Source: Methylobacterium crusticola
Lineage (GTDB): Bacteria > Pseudomonadota > Alphaproteobacteria > Rhizobiales > Beijerinckiaceae
Direction of reading: 5' to 3'
DNA: 35,026 nucleotides
Assembly (NCBI RefSeq): GCF_003574465.1
Contig: NZ_QOWC01000073.1
Location: 1 to 35,026, forward strand
The notes under the pieces are model-generated. The model did no database searches and was not told the origin of the DNA. It saw only the letters and a program-made list of their open reading frames with translations. The translations under genes and the position numbers were made by a program. Numbering within the stretch: the stretch's first letter is position 1; each line of letters opens with the position of its first letter. Positions 9,532-17,377 of the stretch are shown here, in pieces.

Positions 9532-10326
9532 TCAGGCCGGCTTCTGCGGCGTCAGCACGCGGTCGGTCGGGAAGTCGTAGATCGTCCCGCTCCCGTCCCA
9601 GTCCGGGCTCGCCAGGCGCACGATGTGGGGCGCCAGGTCCTCCGGCGTCCGGAGGGTGTCGGGATCCTCGCCCGGCATCGCGGCCCGGCGCATCGCGGTG
9701 CGCAGGGGGCCGGGGTTGAGCAGCATCGCCCGCACGGGCGTGGTCGCGGTCTCGGCCGCGTAGGTGCGGACCAGCGCCTCGAGAGCGGCCTTGGAGACCG
9801 CGTAGGGGCCCCAGTAGGCCCGGCAGGAGCTGGCGGCCCCGGAGGTGACGAACACCGCCCGGCCGGCATCCGAGCGGCGCAGGAGCGGGTCGAGGGAGCG
9901 GATCAGGCGCCAGTTCGCCGTGACGTTGATGTCCATCACGTTGGCCCAGACCTTCGGGTCGACGTGGCCGAGGGGCATCAGCACGCCGAGCACGCCGGCA
10001 TTGCCGACCAGGATGTCGAGGCGGCCCCAGCGCTCGTGGATCGCGGCGCCGAGGCGGTCGACGGCGTCGTAGTCCTTGAGGTCGAGGGGCACCAGGGTGG
10101 CGGAGCCGCCCGCCTGCCGGATGGCGTCGTCGAGCTCCTCGAGGGCGCCCTGCGTGCGGGCGAGCGCGATGACGTGGGCGCCCGCCGCGGCGAGCGCCAG
10201 CGCCGCCGCGCGGCCGATGCCACGGGAGGCGCCGGTCACCACCGCGATGCGCTCGGCCAGGGGCTTGCCGGCGGCCGGGTTCCGGGGGAGGGGGCTCGGC
10301 GGGAGGGGGCTCGGCGCGTCGGACAT
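9532..10326 (-). CDS. SDR-family NAD(P)-dependent oxidoreductase
   Basis: The 264-residue protein is a classical short-chain dehydrogenase/reductase. It has a TGASRGIG dinucleotide-binding loop at 31-38, NAG at 109-111, a Ser cluster near 162-167 and the YxxxK pair at Tyr175/Lys179, with a 'LNPGPLRTAMRR' segment after it. About 25 extra N-terminal residues contain a small PSPLPPSPLP repeat. The start is 10 bp after the purF stop, with AGGA in the overlap region, so it is cotranscribed with purF. Rhizobial genomes often carry an SDR of this kind directly after purF. The substrate is not known. Confidence 0.9.
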   Translation of the reverse strand: MSDAPSPLPPSPLPRNPAAGKPLAERIAVVTGASRGIGRAAALALAAAGAHVIALARTQGALEELDDAIRQAGGSATLVPLDLKDYDAVDRLGAAIHERWGRLDILVGNAGVLGVLMPLGHVDPKVWANVMDINVTANWRLIRSLDPLLRRSDAGRAVFVTSGAASSCRAYWGPYAVSKAALEALVRTYAAETATTPVRAMLLNPGPLRTAMRRAAMPGEDPDTLRTPEDLAPHIVRLASPDWDGSGTIYDFPTDRVLTPQKPA

Positions 10327-10336
10327 CGCTGCGGTC

Positions 10337-11839
10337 CTAGTCGGCCTCGGCCAGGATCGCCATCCGGCGCGGTGAGGCCACCGCGAGGTCGGTCAGCGGG
10401 GTGGGGTAGTCGCCCGTGAAGCAGTGGTCGGTGTATTGCGGGCAGTCGGGATCGCGGCGCTCCTCGCCCATCGCCCGGTACAGGCCCCCGATCGACAGGA
10501 AGGCGAGGGAATCGGCGCCGATGTAGCGGCGCATGCCCTCCAGGTCGTGGGTGGCGGCGAGCAGCTTCTCCTTCTCGGGCGTGTCGATCCCGTAGAAGTC
10601 CGGATGGGTGATCGGCGGCGAGGCGATGCGGAAATGGACCTCCCGGGCCCCCGCCTCGCGCATCATCCGGACGATCTTCACCGAGGTGGTGCCGCGCACC
10701 AGGCTGTCGTCCACGAGCACGATGCGCTTGCCCTCGACCGCGGCGCGGTTGGCCGAGTGCTTCATGCGCACGCCGAGCTCGCGCACCGACTGGGTCGGCT
10801 GGATGAAGGTGCGGCCGACGTAGTGGTTGCGGATGATCCCGAGCTCGTAGGGCAGGCCCGTCTCCTGGGCGTAGCCGAGGGCCGCCGGCACGCCGGAATC
10901 CGGCACCGGGATGATGATGTCGGCCTCCGCCGGCGCCTCCTTGGCGAGCTCGACGCCGATGCTCTTGCGCACCGCGTAGACGCTCTTGCCGTTCACCGTC
11001 GAGTCCGGCCGGGCGAAGTAGATGTACTCGAAGATGCAGGGCCGCACGGCCTGGGCCCGCGCGAAGCGGATCGACTCGACGCCGCTCTCCGAGATCACCA
11101 CCATCTCGCCGTTCTCGACGTCGCGCACGAAGCGGGCGCCGATGATGTCGAGGGCGCAGGTCTCGGAGGCCAGGATGTAGCGGCCGTCGAGCTCGCCCAG
11201 CACCAGCGGGCGGATGCCGAGGGGATCGCGGGCGCCGATCAGCTTCTTGTTCGTCATCATGACGAGGGCGTAGGCGCCCTCGATCTGGCGCAGCGCGTCC
11301 ATCAGCCGGTCGACGATGCGCACGTGGCGCGAGCGGGCGACGAGGTGGAGGATCGCCTCGGTGTCGGAGGTCGACTGGCAGATGGCGCCGTCGCGCACGA
11401 GCTGGCGGCGCAGCAGCAGGCCGTTCGTCAGGTTGCCGTTGTGCGCCACCGCGAGCCCGCCGGTCTCGAGCTCGGCGAACAGCGGCTGGACGTTGCGCAG
11501 GATGGTCTCGCCGGTCGTCGAGTAGCGCACGTGGCCGATGGCCGCGGTGCCCTTCAGGCGCTCGATCGTGGCGAGGTCGGAGAACGAATCGCCGACGAGG
11601 CCGAGGCGCCGCTCCGAGTGGAAGACCCGGCCGTCGAAGGAGACGATGCCGGCCGCCTCCTGGCCGCGGTGCTGGAGGGCGTGCAGGCCGAGGGCCACGA
11701 TGGCGGCCGCGTCGGGATGGCCGTGGATGCCGAAGACCCCGCACTCCTCCCGGAGGGTGTCGCCGTCGAGGTCGAGGTCGCCGCCCAACGCGTCGGTGCC
11801 CCCGGGCGCGCGTCGGCCGGTCTCGCTGCGTGCTGCCAT
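10337..11839 (-). CDS. purF: Amidophosphoribosyltransferase
   Basis: PurF catalyses the first committed step of purine synthesis, PRPP plus glutamine to 5-phosphoribosylamine. From ATG 11839 the protein is 500 residues. A 32-residue propeptide precedes the N-terminal nucleophile Cys33 (REE-CGVFGIHG), so cleavage would expose Cys. The Ntn glutaminase domain follows (HRGQEAAGI; HNGNLTN). The phosphoribosyltransferase domain has the PRPP loop VLVDDSLVRGTTS (near 10690-10730). Cys residues late in the protein (CPQYTDHCFTGDYP) match PurF enzymes that carry an Fe-S cluster. GAGGGG lies 10 bases upstream of the start; in-frame ATG codons further upstream (11866) are less likely. Upstream is cvpA, downstream the SDR. 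Confidence 0.97.
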   Translation of the reverse strand: MAARSETGRRAPGGTDALGGDLDLDGDTLREECGVFGIHGHPDAAAIVALGLHALQHRGQEAAGIVSFDGRVFHSERRLGLVGDSFSDLATIERLKGTAAIGHVRYSTTGETILRNVQPLFAELETGGLAVAHNGNLTNGLLLRRQLVRDGAICQSTSDTEAILHLVARSRHVRIVDRLMDALRQIEGAYALVMMTNKKLIGARDPLGIRPLVLGELDGRYILASETCALDIIGARFVRDVENGEMVVISESGVESIRFARAQAVRPCIFEYIYFARPDSTVNGKSVYAVRKSIGVELAKEAPAEADIIIPVPDSGVPAALGYAQETGLPYELGIIRNHYVGRTFIQPTQSVRELGVRMKHSANRAAVEGKRIVLVDDSLVRGTTSVKIVRMMREAGAREVHFRIASPPITHPDFYGIDTPEKEKLLAATHDLEGMRRYIGADSLAFLSIGGLYRAMGEERRDPDCPQYTDHCFTGDYPTPLTDLAVASPRRMAILAEAD

Positions 11840-11902
11840 GATGAAAAGCCCCTCGCGGCCGGTCATCCCACGGCCCTGGGTCACCGACCGATCCCGCATA
11901 CC

Positions 11903-11924
11903 CGAGCATGCTCGCGCGCGCGAG
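11903..11924. repeat. Two overlapping palindromes in the purF leader
   Basis: CGAGCATGCTCG (11903-11914) is a perfect 12-bp palindrome and CTCGCGCGCGCGAG (11911-11924) a perfect 14-bp one; they share four bases. They lie between the candidate purF promoter and the start codon, so they could be an operator or a leader structure. Function is inferred only. Confidence 0.5.
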
Positions 11925-11949
11925 AGCGGTCCTGATCCGTCCACGACGC

Positions 11950-11978
11950 ATTATCCGGGCCGCCTGGATCCCGGACAA
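11950..11978 (-). promoter_or_regulatory. Candidate sigma-70 promoter of purF
   Basis: On the minus strand TTGTCC (11978-11973) and GATAAT (11955-11950) are separated by 17 bp. The element sits about 110 bp upstream of the purF start in the 253-bp cvpA-purF gap. The match is good for a G+C-rich alphaproteobacterium but unproven. The gap otherwise holds only the palindromes at 11903-11924. Confidence 0.5.
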
Positions 11979-12092
11979 CGCCTCTGCCGGCTATGTAGGC
12001 GCCGGCTTCGGCGGAACCAAGGCGGCGGGAGGGGCTCCGGGGCTCATCCCGCATGCGCTGGGCGCCGGTCTCGCACGGCCCGGCGCCGGGGG

Positions 12093-12686
12093 TCAGCGCC
12101 GCGGCGTCGCGTCGGTGCGGCGCTGGGGCGGCGCATCGGCCTCCGCCGGCACGTCGGTGCCCGGGTCGACCTCGGGCTTGGGCTTGCGGAACTGCTTGAG
12201 CAGGCCCTCGGGGTTGTCGGGCAGCATGGCGACGAGCTTCTGGCCGCTGTTCTCCAGGATCTCGCGGCTGCGCGCCTGCTGGGCCCAGTCCGGCACCTTG
12301 CCCTGGACGAGCCAGGCCAGGAAGACCCAGCCGATGACGCAGATCAGGAAGCCGCGGGCCGCCCCGAAGGCGAGGCCGAGGCCGCGGTCCACGGCGCCGA
12401 TGCGCGAATCGAGGATCAGGTCCGACAGCTTCACGGTGATCACCGAGACCACCAGCAGCGTCACGAGGAAGATCGACGCGATCGAGGCCACGAGGGAGAC
12501 GGTGTCGCTGGAGACGTGCTGCTTCACGGTCGGGAGCAGCAGCGGATGGAGGTACCAGGCGAGACCCGCCGCCGTGACCCAGGCGACGATCGCCAGCACC
12601 TCCCGCGTGAAGCCGCGCACCGCCGCGAGCAGCGCGGAGATGACGACGACACCCAGAACGACGAGATCGAGAATGGAGAACGGCAT
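12093..12686 (-). CDS. cvpA: CvpA-family inner-membrane protein
   Basis: The 197-residue protein has four hydrophobic segments: MPFSILDLVVLGVVVISALLA, the EVLAIVAWVTAAGLAWYL region, ASIASIFLVTLLVVSVI and GFLICVIGWVFLAWLV. It also has the family signature RGFTREVL after the first helix and DRGLGLAFGAARGF between helices 3 and 4. CvpA was named for colicin V export but is generally an envelope-integrity protein encoded next to purF. The C-terminal 60 residues are hydrophilic and proline-rich. The start is at the conserved MPFSILDL; the open frame upstream is low complexity. It precedes purF, separated by a 253-bp gap with its own candidate promoter. Confidence 0.92.
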   Translation of the reverse strand: MPFSILDLVVLGVVVISALLAAVRGFTREVLAIVAWVTAAGLAWYLHPLLLPTVKQHVSSDTVSLVASIASIFLVTLLVVSVITVKLSDLILDSRIGAVDRGLGLAFGAARGFLICVIGWVFLAWLVQGKVPDWAQQARSREILENSGQKLVAMLPDNPEGLLKQFRKPKPEVDPGTDVPAEADAPPQRRTDATPRR

Positions 12687-12854
12687 CGCAGGAACGGTTC
12701 GGGAGCGGTAGCGTTGCCTCGGGTTGCGGCTGCCCCGGACCGCGAGGGGCTGTATACGCTGCCCGGGCGCCCGCGTCACCCTCGACGGACGCGGGGCCCC
12801 GGCTCTTCGGCGCCCGGTGCGGCCCACCGCCGGGGCCGGACGCCCGCGCGGCCC

Positions 12855-13931
12855 CTACCGCGCCCGGGCGGCGGCCGCGATCCAGCCGTCGAACTGGGGA
12901 CGGTTGGCGGCGATCCACGCGTCGGCGAGCTTCGTCACCAGCGCGGTCGAGCCGCCGCCCTTGTTGATGTTGTACTCCCAGCCCGTCCAGGTCGCGAGGG
13001 GGAACGTCATGCCCTCGATCAGCACCCGGATCGCCGGGTTGGCGGCGAGGAACTCCCGGTTGGCCACGGCCATCCAGTTCCAGGACGCCATCGCCATGCG
13101 GCACGGGTCGGCGCCGCCGGCGCAGCCCTTGACGCCGCTCACCAGGGCCGAGCCCCGGTTGGGCACGTTCGGCGGCAGCGCGTCCTCGGGGGTCGGCAGC
13201 CAGACCACGTCCTCGCCCGGGATCAGGGCGTTCGTCACCCAGGACGGGCTCCAGGCGTAGAACAGGGCCGGCTCGCCGCGCTTCACGCGCGCGACCGCCT
13301 CCACCATCAGCGCCTCGTACTTGCCCCGCACGGAGCGGACGGTGTCCTTGAGACCGAACTTGCCGAGCTGGAAGTCCACCACGTCGCCGCAGCTCCAGCC
13401 GGGATCGCAGTTGATGAGGTCGGCCTGCCCGTTCTTGCCGAAGAGGGCGGCGAGCCTCGGCTCCCGCAGCTGCTCGAGGCTCGTGATGGCGTGGGCCGCG
13501 GCGGTCTTCCTGTCGATCAGGTAGCCGTTGACGCCCCCGCTCGCGATCAGGCCGGTGCCGACGGTGGTCGCCTGCTTCTCCACGGCCCGGAAGCCGGGCT
13601 CGCGCTGGGGAAAGTTCACGTCCGTCGCGAGGTCGAGGTCGCCCTGCGCCGCCGCCTGGAAGAACAGCGTCGTGTTCAGGGTGGTGAGCTTCACGCCGTA
13701 GCCGAGTTCCCTCATCGCCCTCATGACGATCTGGGCCGTGACGTAGTTCGCGCCGAGGCTGTCGCCCTGGGCGTAGCGCACGGTCCGGCCACGGCCGGGC
13801 GCCTCCTGGACCTTGCCGGGCGCCTCTTGGACCTTGCCGGGCGCCTCCTGGGCCCCGGCCGGAAGGCCGTGCGCGGCCAGCACCGCGAGCATCGCGGCGG
13901 CATTCCTCAGGAACGGTCTCCACAGCATCAT
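12855..13931 (-). CDS. Glycine betaine/proline-type ABC transporter substrate-binding protein (ProX-like)
   Basis: The 358-residue periplasmic protein has a signal peptide (residues 1-27, cleavage after AGA) and the OpuAC/ProX fold. It resembles E. coli ProX closely through NCDPGWSCGD (Cys175/Cys181 probable disulfide), YAWSPSWVTN and FDGWIAAA at the end. By comparison with the ProX ligand cage, two Trp positions are kept (Trp179, Trp227) but the third aligns to Phe107 (DVNFPQ), so the ligand may differ from glycine betaine. Residues 28-46 are a threefold QEAPGKV repeat between signal peptide and domain, a likely flexible linker. ATG 13931 follows a GAGGAGAG ribosome-binding site. It is the last gene of the transporter set and follows the permease gene across a 127-bp gap. 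Confidence 0.88.
   Translation of the reverse strand: MMLWRPFLRNAAAMLAVLAAHGLPAGAQEAPGKVQEAPGKVQEAPGRGRTVRYAQGDSLGANYVTAQIVMRAMRELGYGVKLTTLNTTLFFQAAAQGDLDLATDVNFPQREPGFRAVEKQATTVGTGLIASGGVNGYLIDRKTAAAHAITSLEQLREPRLAALFGKNGQADLINCDPGWSCGDVVDFQLGKFGLKDTVRSVRGKYEALMVEAVARVKRGEPALFYAWSPSWVTNALIPGEDVVWLPTPEDALPPNVPNRGSALVSGVKGCAGGADPCRMAMASWNWMAVANREFLAANPAIRVLIEGMTFPLATWTGWEYNINKGGGSTALVTKLADAWIAANRPQFDGWIAAAARAR
13797..13854 (-). repeat. 21-bp tandem repeat in the ProX-like gene
   Basis: Two full units and a partial one of 21 bp encode (QEAPGKV)2-QEAPG just after the signal peptide. The DNA units differ at only one position. It preserves frame and affects only the linker. Confidence 0.9.
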
Positions 13932-13979
13932 CGCTCTCTCCTCGTCGAGTGTCGGGTCGCCGGTGGGGTGGGTCGCTCG

Positions 13980-14033
13980 CCCGGCGCGACGCGCAATCCC
14001 GGCGCGGCGCGCGATCCCGGCGCGGCGCGCGAC
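13980..14033. repeat. Three 18-bp tandem repeats in the permease-ProX gap
   Basis: Units CCCGGCGCG(A/G)CGCGC(A/G)A(T/C) start at 13980, 13998 and 14016. They lie in the 127-bp gap between the permease stop and the ProX start. GC-rich hairpins are possible and could uncouple expression of the binding protein from the permease; this is inference. Confidence 0.85.
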
Positions 14034-14058
14034 CGCGGCGCCCCGCAGGTCCCGGCCG

Positions 14059-15000
14059 TCACGCGGCGCCCTTGGCGGCGGTGTCGACGGGCCCGGCCCC
14101 CGGGGCGCGGCCGCCGCGGAACACCCGCAGCCACGCCGCCGCCAGGGGCGACGTGCCGCGCGGCTTCGGCTCGGCCAGCTTCTGGGTGATGCGGTCGAGC
14201 ATCATGGCGAGGAGCACGATGGCGATGCCGCCCACCGCGGCCCGTCCGACGTCGAGGCGGCCGAGGCCCTGGAGCACGACGAGGCCGAGGCCCTCGGCGC
14301 CGATCATCGCCACCACGACGGACATCACCATCGCGGTCAGCACGGTCTGGTTCAGGCCCCCGAGGATCGTCGGGATCGCGAGGGGAAGCTGGATCTCCCA
14401 GAGGAGCTGGCGCCGGTCCGCCCCGAAGGCGAGCCCGGCCTCGACGATCTCGCGGTCGACCATGCGGATGCCGAGGTTGGTGAAGCGGATCAGCGGGGGC
14501 GCCGCGGCGGTGACCACCGCGACCTCGCCCGGAACGGTGCCGACGCCGAACAGCATCACGACCGGGACGAGGTACACGAAGGTCGGCGTCGTCTGCATGA
14601 TGTCGAGGATCGGCCGCACGACCCGCCAGACCCCCTCGCGGCGCGCGCACCAGATCCCGATCGGGATGCCGATCGCGGCGCAGAACAGGATCGCGGTGGC
14701 GATGAGCGAGAGCGTCGTCATGGCCTCGGCCCAGACGCCGAGGGCGGCGATGGCCACGAGCGCCGCCGCGCTGAAGGCCGCGATGCCGAGGCTCGCCAGC
14801 CGCCAGGCGAGGAGGGCCGTCCCCAGCACCACGAGGGGGAACGGGACCGCGTGCAGCAGGGTGTCGCTCAGGCTCAGCAGCGCCTCGACCGGCCACTTGA
14901 TGGTGAGGAAGACCGGCCGGAGGTTGAGGGCGACCCAGCGCACGCCGTCCTGGATCCACTGGTCGACCGGCAGGACCGCGAGATCGTCGGCCTTAATCAT
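14059..15000 (-). CDS. ABC transporter permease, ProW/OpuAB family
   Basis: The 313-residue inner-membrane permease has about seven hydrophobic segments. It carries the BPD_transp_1 features of the betaine/choline group: LDIMQTTPTFVYLVPVVMLFG, the cytoplasmic EAA-like loop (EAGLAFGADRRQLLWEIQLPLAIPTILGGLNQ) that docks on the ATPase, and VVVAMIGAEGLG. An N-terminal region (MIKADDLAVLPVDQWIQDGVRW) resembles the ProW N-terminal segment. The start overlaps the end of the ATPase gene by 8 bp, so the two are translationally coupled. It works with the ATPase and the ProX-like protein to import a small, probably quaternary-amine, solute. Confidence 0.92.
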   Translation of the reverse strand: MIKADDLAVLPVDQWIQDGVRWVALNLRPVFLTIKWPVEALLSLSDTLLHAVPFPLVVLGTALLAWRLASLGIAAFSAAALVAIAALGVWAEAMTTLSLIATAILFCAAIGIPIGIWCARREGVWRVVRPILDIMQTTPTFVYLVPVVMLFGVGTVPGEVAVVTAAAPPLIRFTNLGIRMVDREIVEAGLAFGADRRQLLWEIQLPLAIPTILGGLNQTVLTAMVMSVVVAMIGAEGLGLVVLQGLGRLDVGRAAVGGIAIVLLAMMLDRITQKLAEPKPRGTSPLAAAWLRVFRGGRAPGAGPVDTAAKGAA

Positions 15001-16165
15001 GGGAGCCTCCGGCGGCGATGCGGGCGAGGATCTCGCGGGCGCCGAGGAGGCCGACCAGGCGCCCGGCCTCGTCGACGACGCCGATGGGCTCGCCGGGGCG
15101 GTAGCGCCCGGCGACCTCGACGAGCTTGGCGCCCGCCGGCACGCACGTGAAGGCGCCGTCGGGCTCCGGCTTGGGCCCTCCCGCGCGGGCCCGCTCGACC
15201 TCGGCCGCGCTCAGGGCGCCGAGGACGCGGGCCTCGCCGTCCAGCAGGAAGCCGGGGCCCGGCTCCCCGGAGGCGTCGCCGACGACGATGCGGTCCTGGC
15301 CGCGCAGGATCGTGGCGAGGGCGGCCATCACCGAGCGCGCGTCGAACAGCCGTGCCCGGTCGACCTCGCGGGTGAAGGCCGCGACGTAGTCGCTTCCCGG
15401 CTCGAGCACGATCGATTGCGGCGTGCCCTCGCGCACCACCCGTCCCTCGGCCATGACGGCGATGCGCGTCCCGAGCTTCAGGGCTTCCTGGAAGTCGTGC
15501 GTGATGAACAGGATGGTCTTGTTGAGGGTGCGCTGCAGGCGCAGCAGCTCGTCCTGCATCTCGGTCCGGATCAGGGGATCGAGCGCGCTGAAGGCCTCGT
15601 CCATGATCAGCACGTCGGCGTCCGTCGCGAGGGCGCGGGCCAGCCCGACGCGCTGGCGCATGCCGCCGCTGAGCTCGTGCGGCCTGTGGTGGCCCCAGCG
15701 GGCGAGGCCCACGATGTGGAGCATCTCCTCGGCGCGCCGCCGGCGCTGCGGCGGCGGCACGCCGCGCAGCTTCAGCCCGAACTCGACATTGTCGATGACG
15801 CGCCTGTTCGGCAGCAGCGCGAAGTGCTGGAACACCATCGAGACGCGGCTGCGCCGGATCGCCCGCAGGCCGGCCTCGTCGAGGGCGCAGAGATCCTGGC
15901 CGTCGAGCAGGATCCGCCCGGCGCTGGGCTCGTTCAGGCGGTTGATGCAGCGCGCCAGCGTCGACTTGCCCGAGCCCGACAGGCCCATGACCATGTAGAT
16001 CGCCCCGGACGGCACGTCGAAGGACACGTCGTCGAGGCCGACCACCTGGCCGAGGGCCTCGAGGACGGCGGCCTTGCCGGCGCCGGCCCGGAGCATCTCG
16101 AGGGCGGGGCGGGGGTTCTCGGCGAAAACCTTGGAGAGGTTCTCGATTCTCAAGCGTGCGGTCAC
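14993..16165 (-). CDS. ABC transporter ATPase with C-terminal CBS region, ProV/OpuAA family
   Basis: The 390-residue ATPase has Walker A GLSGSGKST (61-69), Q-loop VFQHFALLP, signature LSGGMRQRVG (165-174), Walker B VLIMDEAFSALD (185-196) and switch His in FITHDF. The N-terminal insertion NPRPALEMLRAGAGK before Walker A is characteristic of ProV. Residues from about 275 form a CBS-like tandem; in OpuA-type transporters this senses ionic strength or second messengers. A GTG start (16165) is used, with GAGGG 8 bases upstream. A 52-bp gap separates it from the NIPSNAP gene on the same strand, so it could belong to the upstream catabolic operon. Confidence 0.93.
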   Translation of the reverse strand: MTARLRIENLSKVFAENPRPALEMLRAGAGKAAVLEALGQVVGLDDVSFDVPSGAIYMVMGLSGSGKSTLARCINRLNEPSAGRILLDGQDLCALDEAGLRAIRRSRVSMVFQHFALLPNRRVIDNVEFGLKLRGVPPPQRRRRAEEMLHIVGLARWGHHRPHELSGGMRQRVGLARALATDADVLIMDEAFSALDPLIRTEMQDELLRLQRTLNKTILFITHDFQEALKLGTRIAVMAEGRVVREGTPQSIVLEPGSDYVAAFTREVDRARLFDARSVMAALATILRGQDRIVVGDASGEPGPGFLLDGEARVLGALSAAEVERARAGGPKPEPDGAFTCVPAGAKLVEVAGRYRPGEPIGVVDEAGRLVGLLGAREILARIAAGGSHD

Positions 16166-16217
16166 CCGTTCATCCCTCTCGTGACGGCCTGGCGCCGGGG
16201 CCCGCGGCGCGCCCGCC

Positions 16218-16529
16218 TCAGCGCAGGGGCGAGAAGCCGGTCGGCGGCAGGATGCGGTTCTCGGCCTGCGCGGTGGTCTCGGACAGCGTCGGCGGGAAGG
16301 CCTGCCGGCGCGGGTCCTCCGCCGGCCGCTGGCGGCGGGCGCGGTCCTCGAGGTCCGCGCAGGCCCGGAGGTGCCTGACCTGGCTCGGCGGGCCGACCTC
16401 GGTGGTGAAGGACCCGACGAGGCGCCCGGCGATCGGCTGGCGGATCGCGAGGCCCGCCTCGCGCGCGAGACGCAGGTCGTGCGCCATCCGGCCGTCGTGG
16501 ATCCGGTGGTCGCGCTCCTCGACGATCAT
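16218..16529 (-). CDS. NIPSNAP-family protein
   Basis: The 103-residue protein matches the NIPSNAP dimeric alpha/beta-barrel family: MIVEERDHRIHDGRMAHDL at the start, EAGLAIRQPIAGRLVGSFTTEVGPPSQVRHLRAC in the middle and ENRILPPTGFSPLR at the end, which is the classic family C-terminus. Bacterial NIPSNAP proteins are often small enzymes or chaperone-like partners in oxidative or catabolic clusters; no catalytic residue is established. Its ATG overlaps the stop of the alpha/beta-hydrolase gene (ATGA), so translation is coupled. The tight coupling indicates that it acts in the same pathway as the hydrolase and the monooxygenase. Confidence 0.85.
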   Translation of the reverse strand: MIVEERDHRIHDGRMAHDLRLAREAGLAIRQPIAGRLVGSFTTEVGPPSQVRHLRACADLEDRARRQRPAEDPRRQAFPPTLSETTAQAENRILPPTGFSPLR

Positions 16530-17374
16530 GGCTGCGGCTCCGGCAGGTCGGCTGTCAGGAAGGCGCGCATCGCCGCCGCCACGGCGTCGGGCGCCTCGAC
16601 CAGGATGGAGTGGCGCAGGCCGGGCAGGATCCGGAGCCGCGAGCCCGGGATGCGGTCGTGCATGAAGCGCGCCATGCGCGGGTTCGAGCCCTGGTCGTCC
16701 TCGCCGGTGGCGATCAGCGTCGGCGCGCGGATCCCGGCGATCTCCGCGCCGAGATCGGTCTCGGCGAGCACCCGGTAGGCGGCCGCGTAGCAGTCGGGGT
16801 CGTTCCCGGCGTTGCGCCGGCGCAGCGCGGCGACGAGGTCCGGGTTGCGCTCCTGGAAGCCCTCCGTCAGCCACCGCGACAGCGAGGCGTCGTAGTGCGC
16901 GCCCCGGTCGCCGGCCCGCAGCGCGGCGAGGCGCGCCGCCACCCGCGCGCGCTCCTCCGGGGTGCGGCCGGCCACGGTCGCCAGCAGGACGAGGCGGCCG
17001 AGGCGGTCGGGATGGGCGAGGGCGAGGCGCTGGGCGACGAGGCCTCCGAGGGAGAACCCCGCGAGGTCGAACCGCGCGAAGCCGACGTGGTCGGCGAGCG
17101 CCAGGACGTCGCCCACGAAGTCGTCGATCTCGTAGCGGCCCCGCACCCGCGACGAGCGGCCGTGCCCGCGCAGGTCGAAGGTCAGGATGCGGAACGCGTC
17201 GCCGAGGCGCGCCGCGACGCCGTCCCAGGCCTCGCCGTAGGAGCCGACCCCGTGGACGCAGACCAGCGGCCGCGGGCCGCGGCCCCGGAGGCGGTAGTGC
17301 AGCGCGACGCCGCCGGCCTCCAGGCGCGCGCCGCCGTCGCGGTCCCGGTCCGGGTCCTGCCCGTGCGCGTCCAT
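16526..17374 (-). CDS. Alpha/beta-fold hydrolase of the catabolic cluster
   Basis: The 282-residue protein has an alpha/beta-hydrolase core: oxyanion-region HG at 41-42 (VCVHGVGSYGEAW), DLRGHGRSS near 67-75, nucleophile elbow GFSLGG with Ser108, probable acid Asp226 or Asp227 (TGEDDQGSN) and catalytic His255 (LRHSILVE). The N-terminal 14 residues are Asp/Arg-rich and dispensable-looking. Relatives include meta-cleavage product and enol-lactone hydrolases, and RutD of the pyrimidine pathway. It lies 3 bp after the monooxygenase stop and overlaps the NIPSNAP start. It probably acts on the monooxygenase product; the exact bond is unknown. Confidence 0.88.
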   Translation of the reverse strand: MDAHGQDPDRDRDGGARLEAGGVALHYRLRGRGPRPLVCVHGVGSYGEAWDGVAARLGDAFRILTFDLRGHGRSSRVRGRYEIDDFVGDVLALADHVGFARFDLAGFSLGGLVAQRLALAHPDRLGRLVLLATVAGRTPEERARVAARLAALRAGDRGAHYDASLSRWLTEGFQERNPDLVAALRRRNAGNDPDCYAAAYRVLAETDLGAEIAGIRAPTLIATGEDDQGSNPRMARFMHDRIPGSRLRILPGLRHSILVEAPDAVAAAMRAFLTADLPEPQP

Positions 17375-17377
17375 GCC

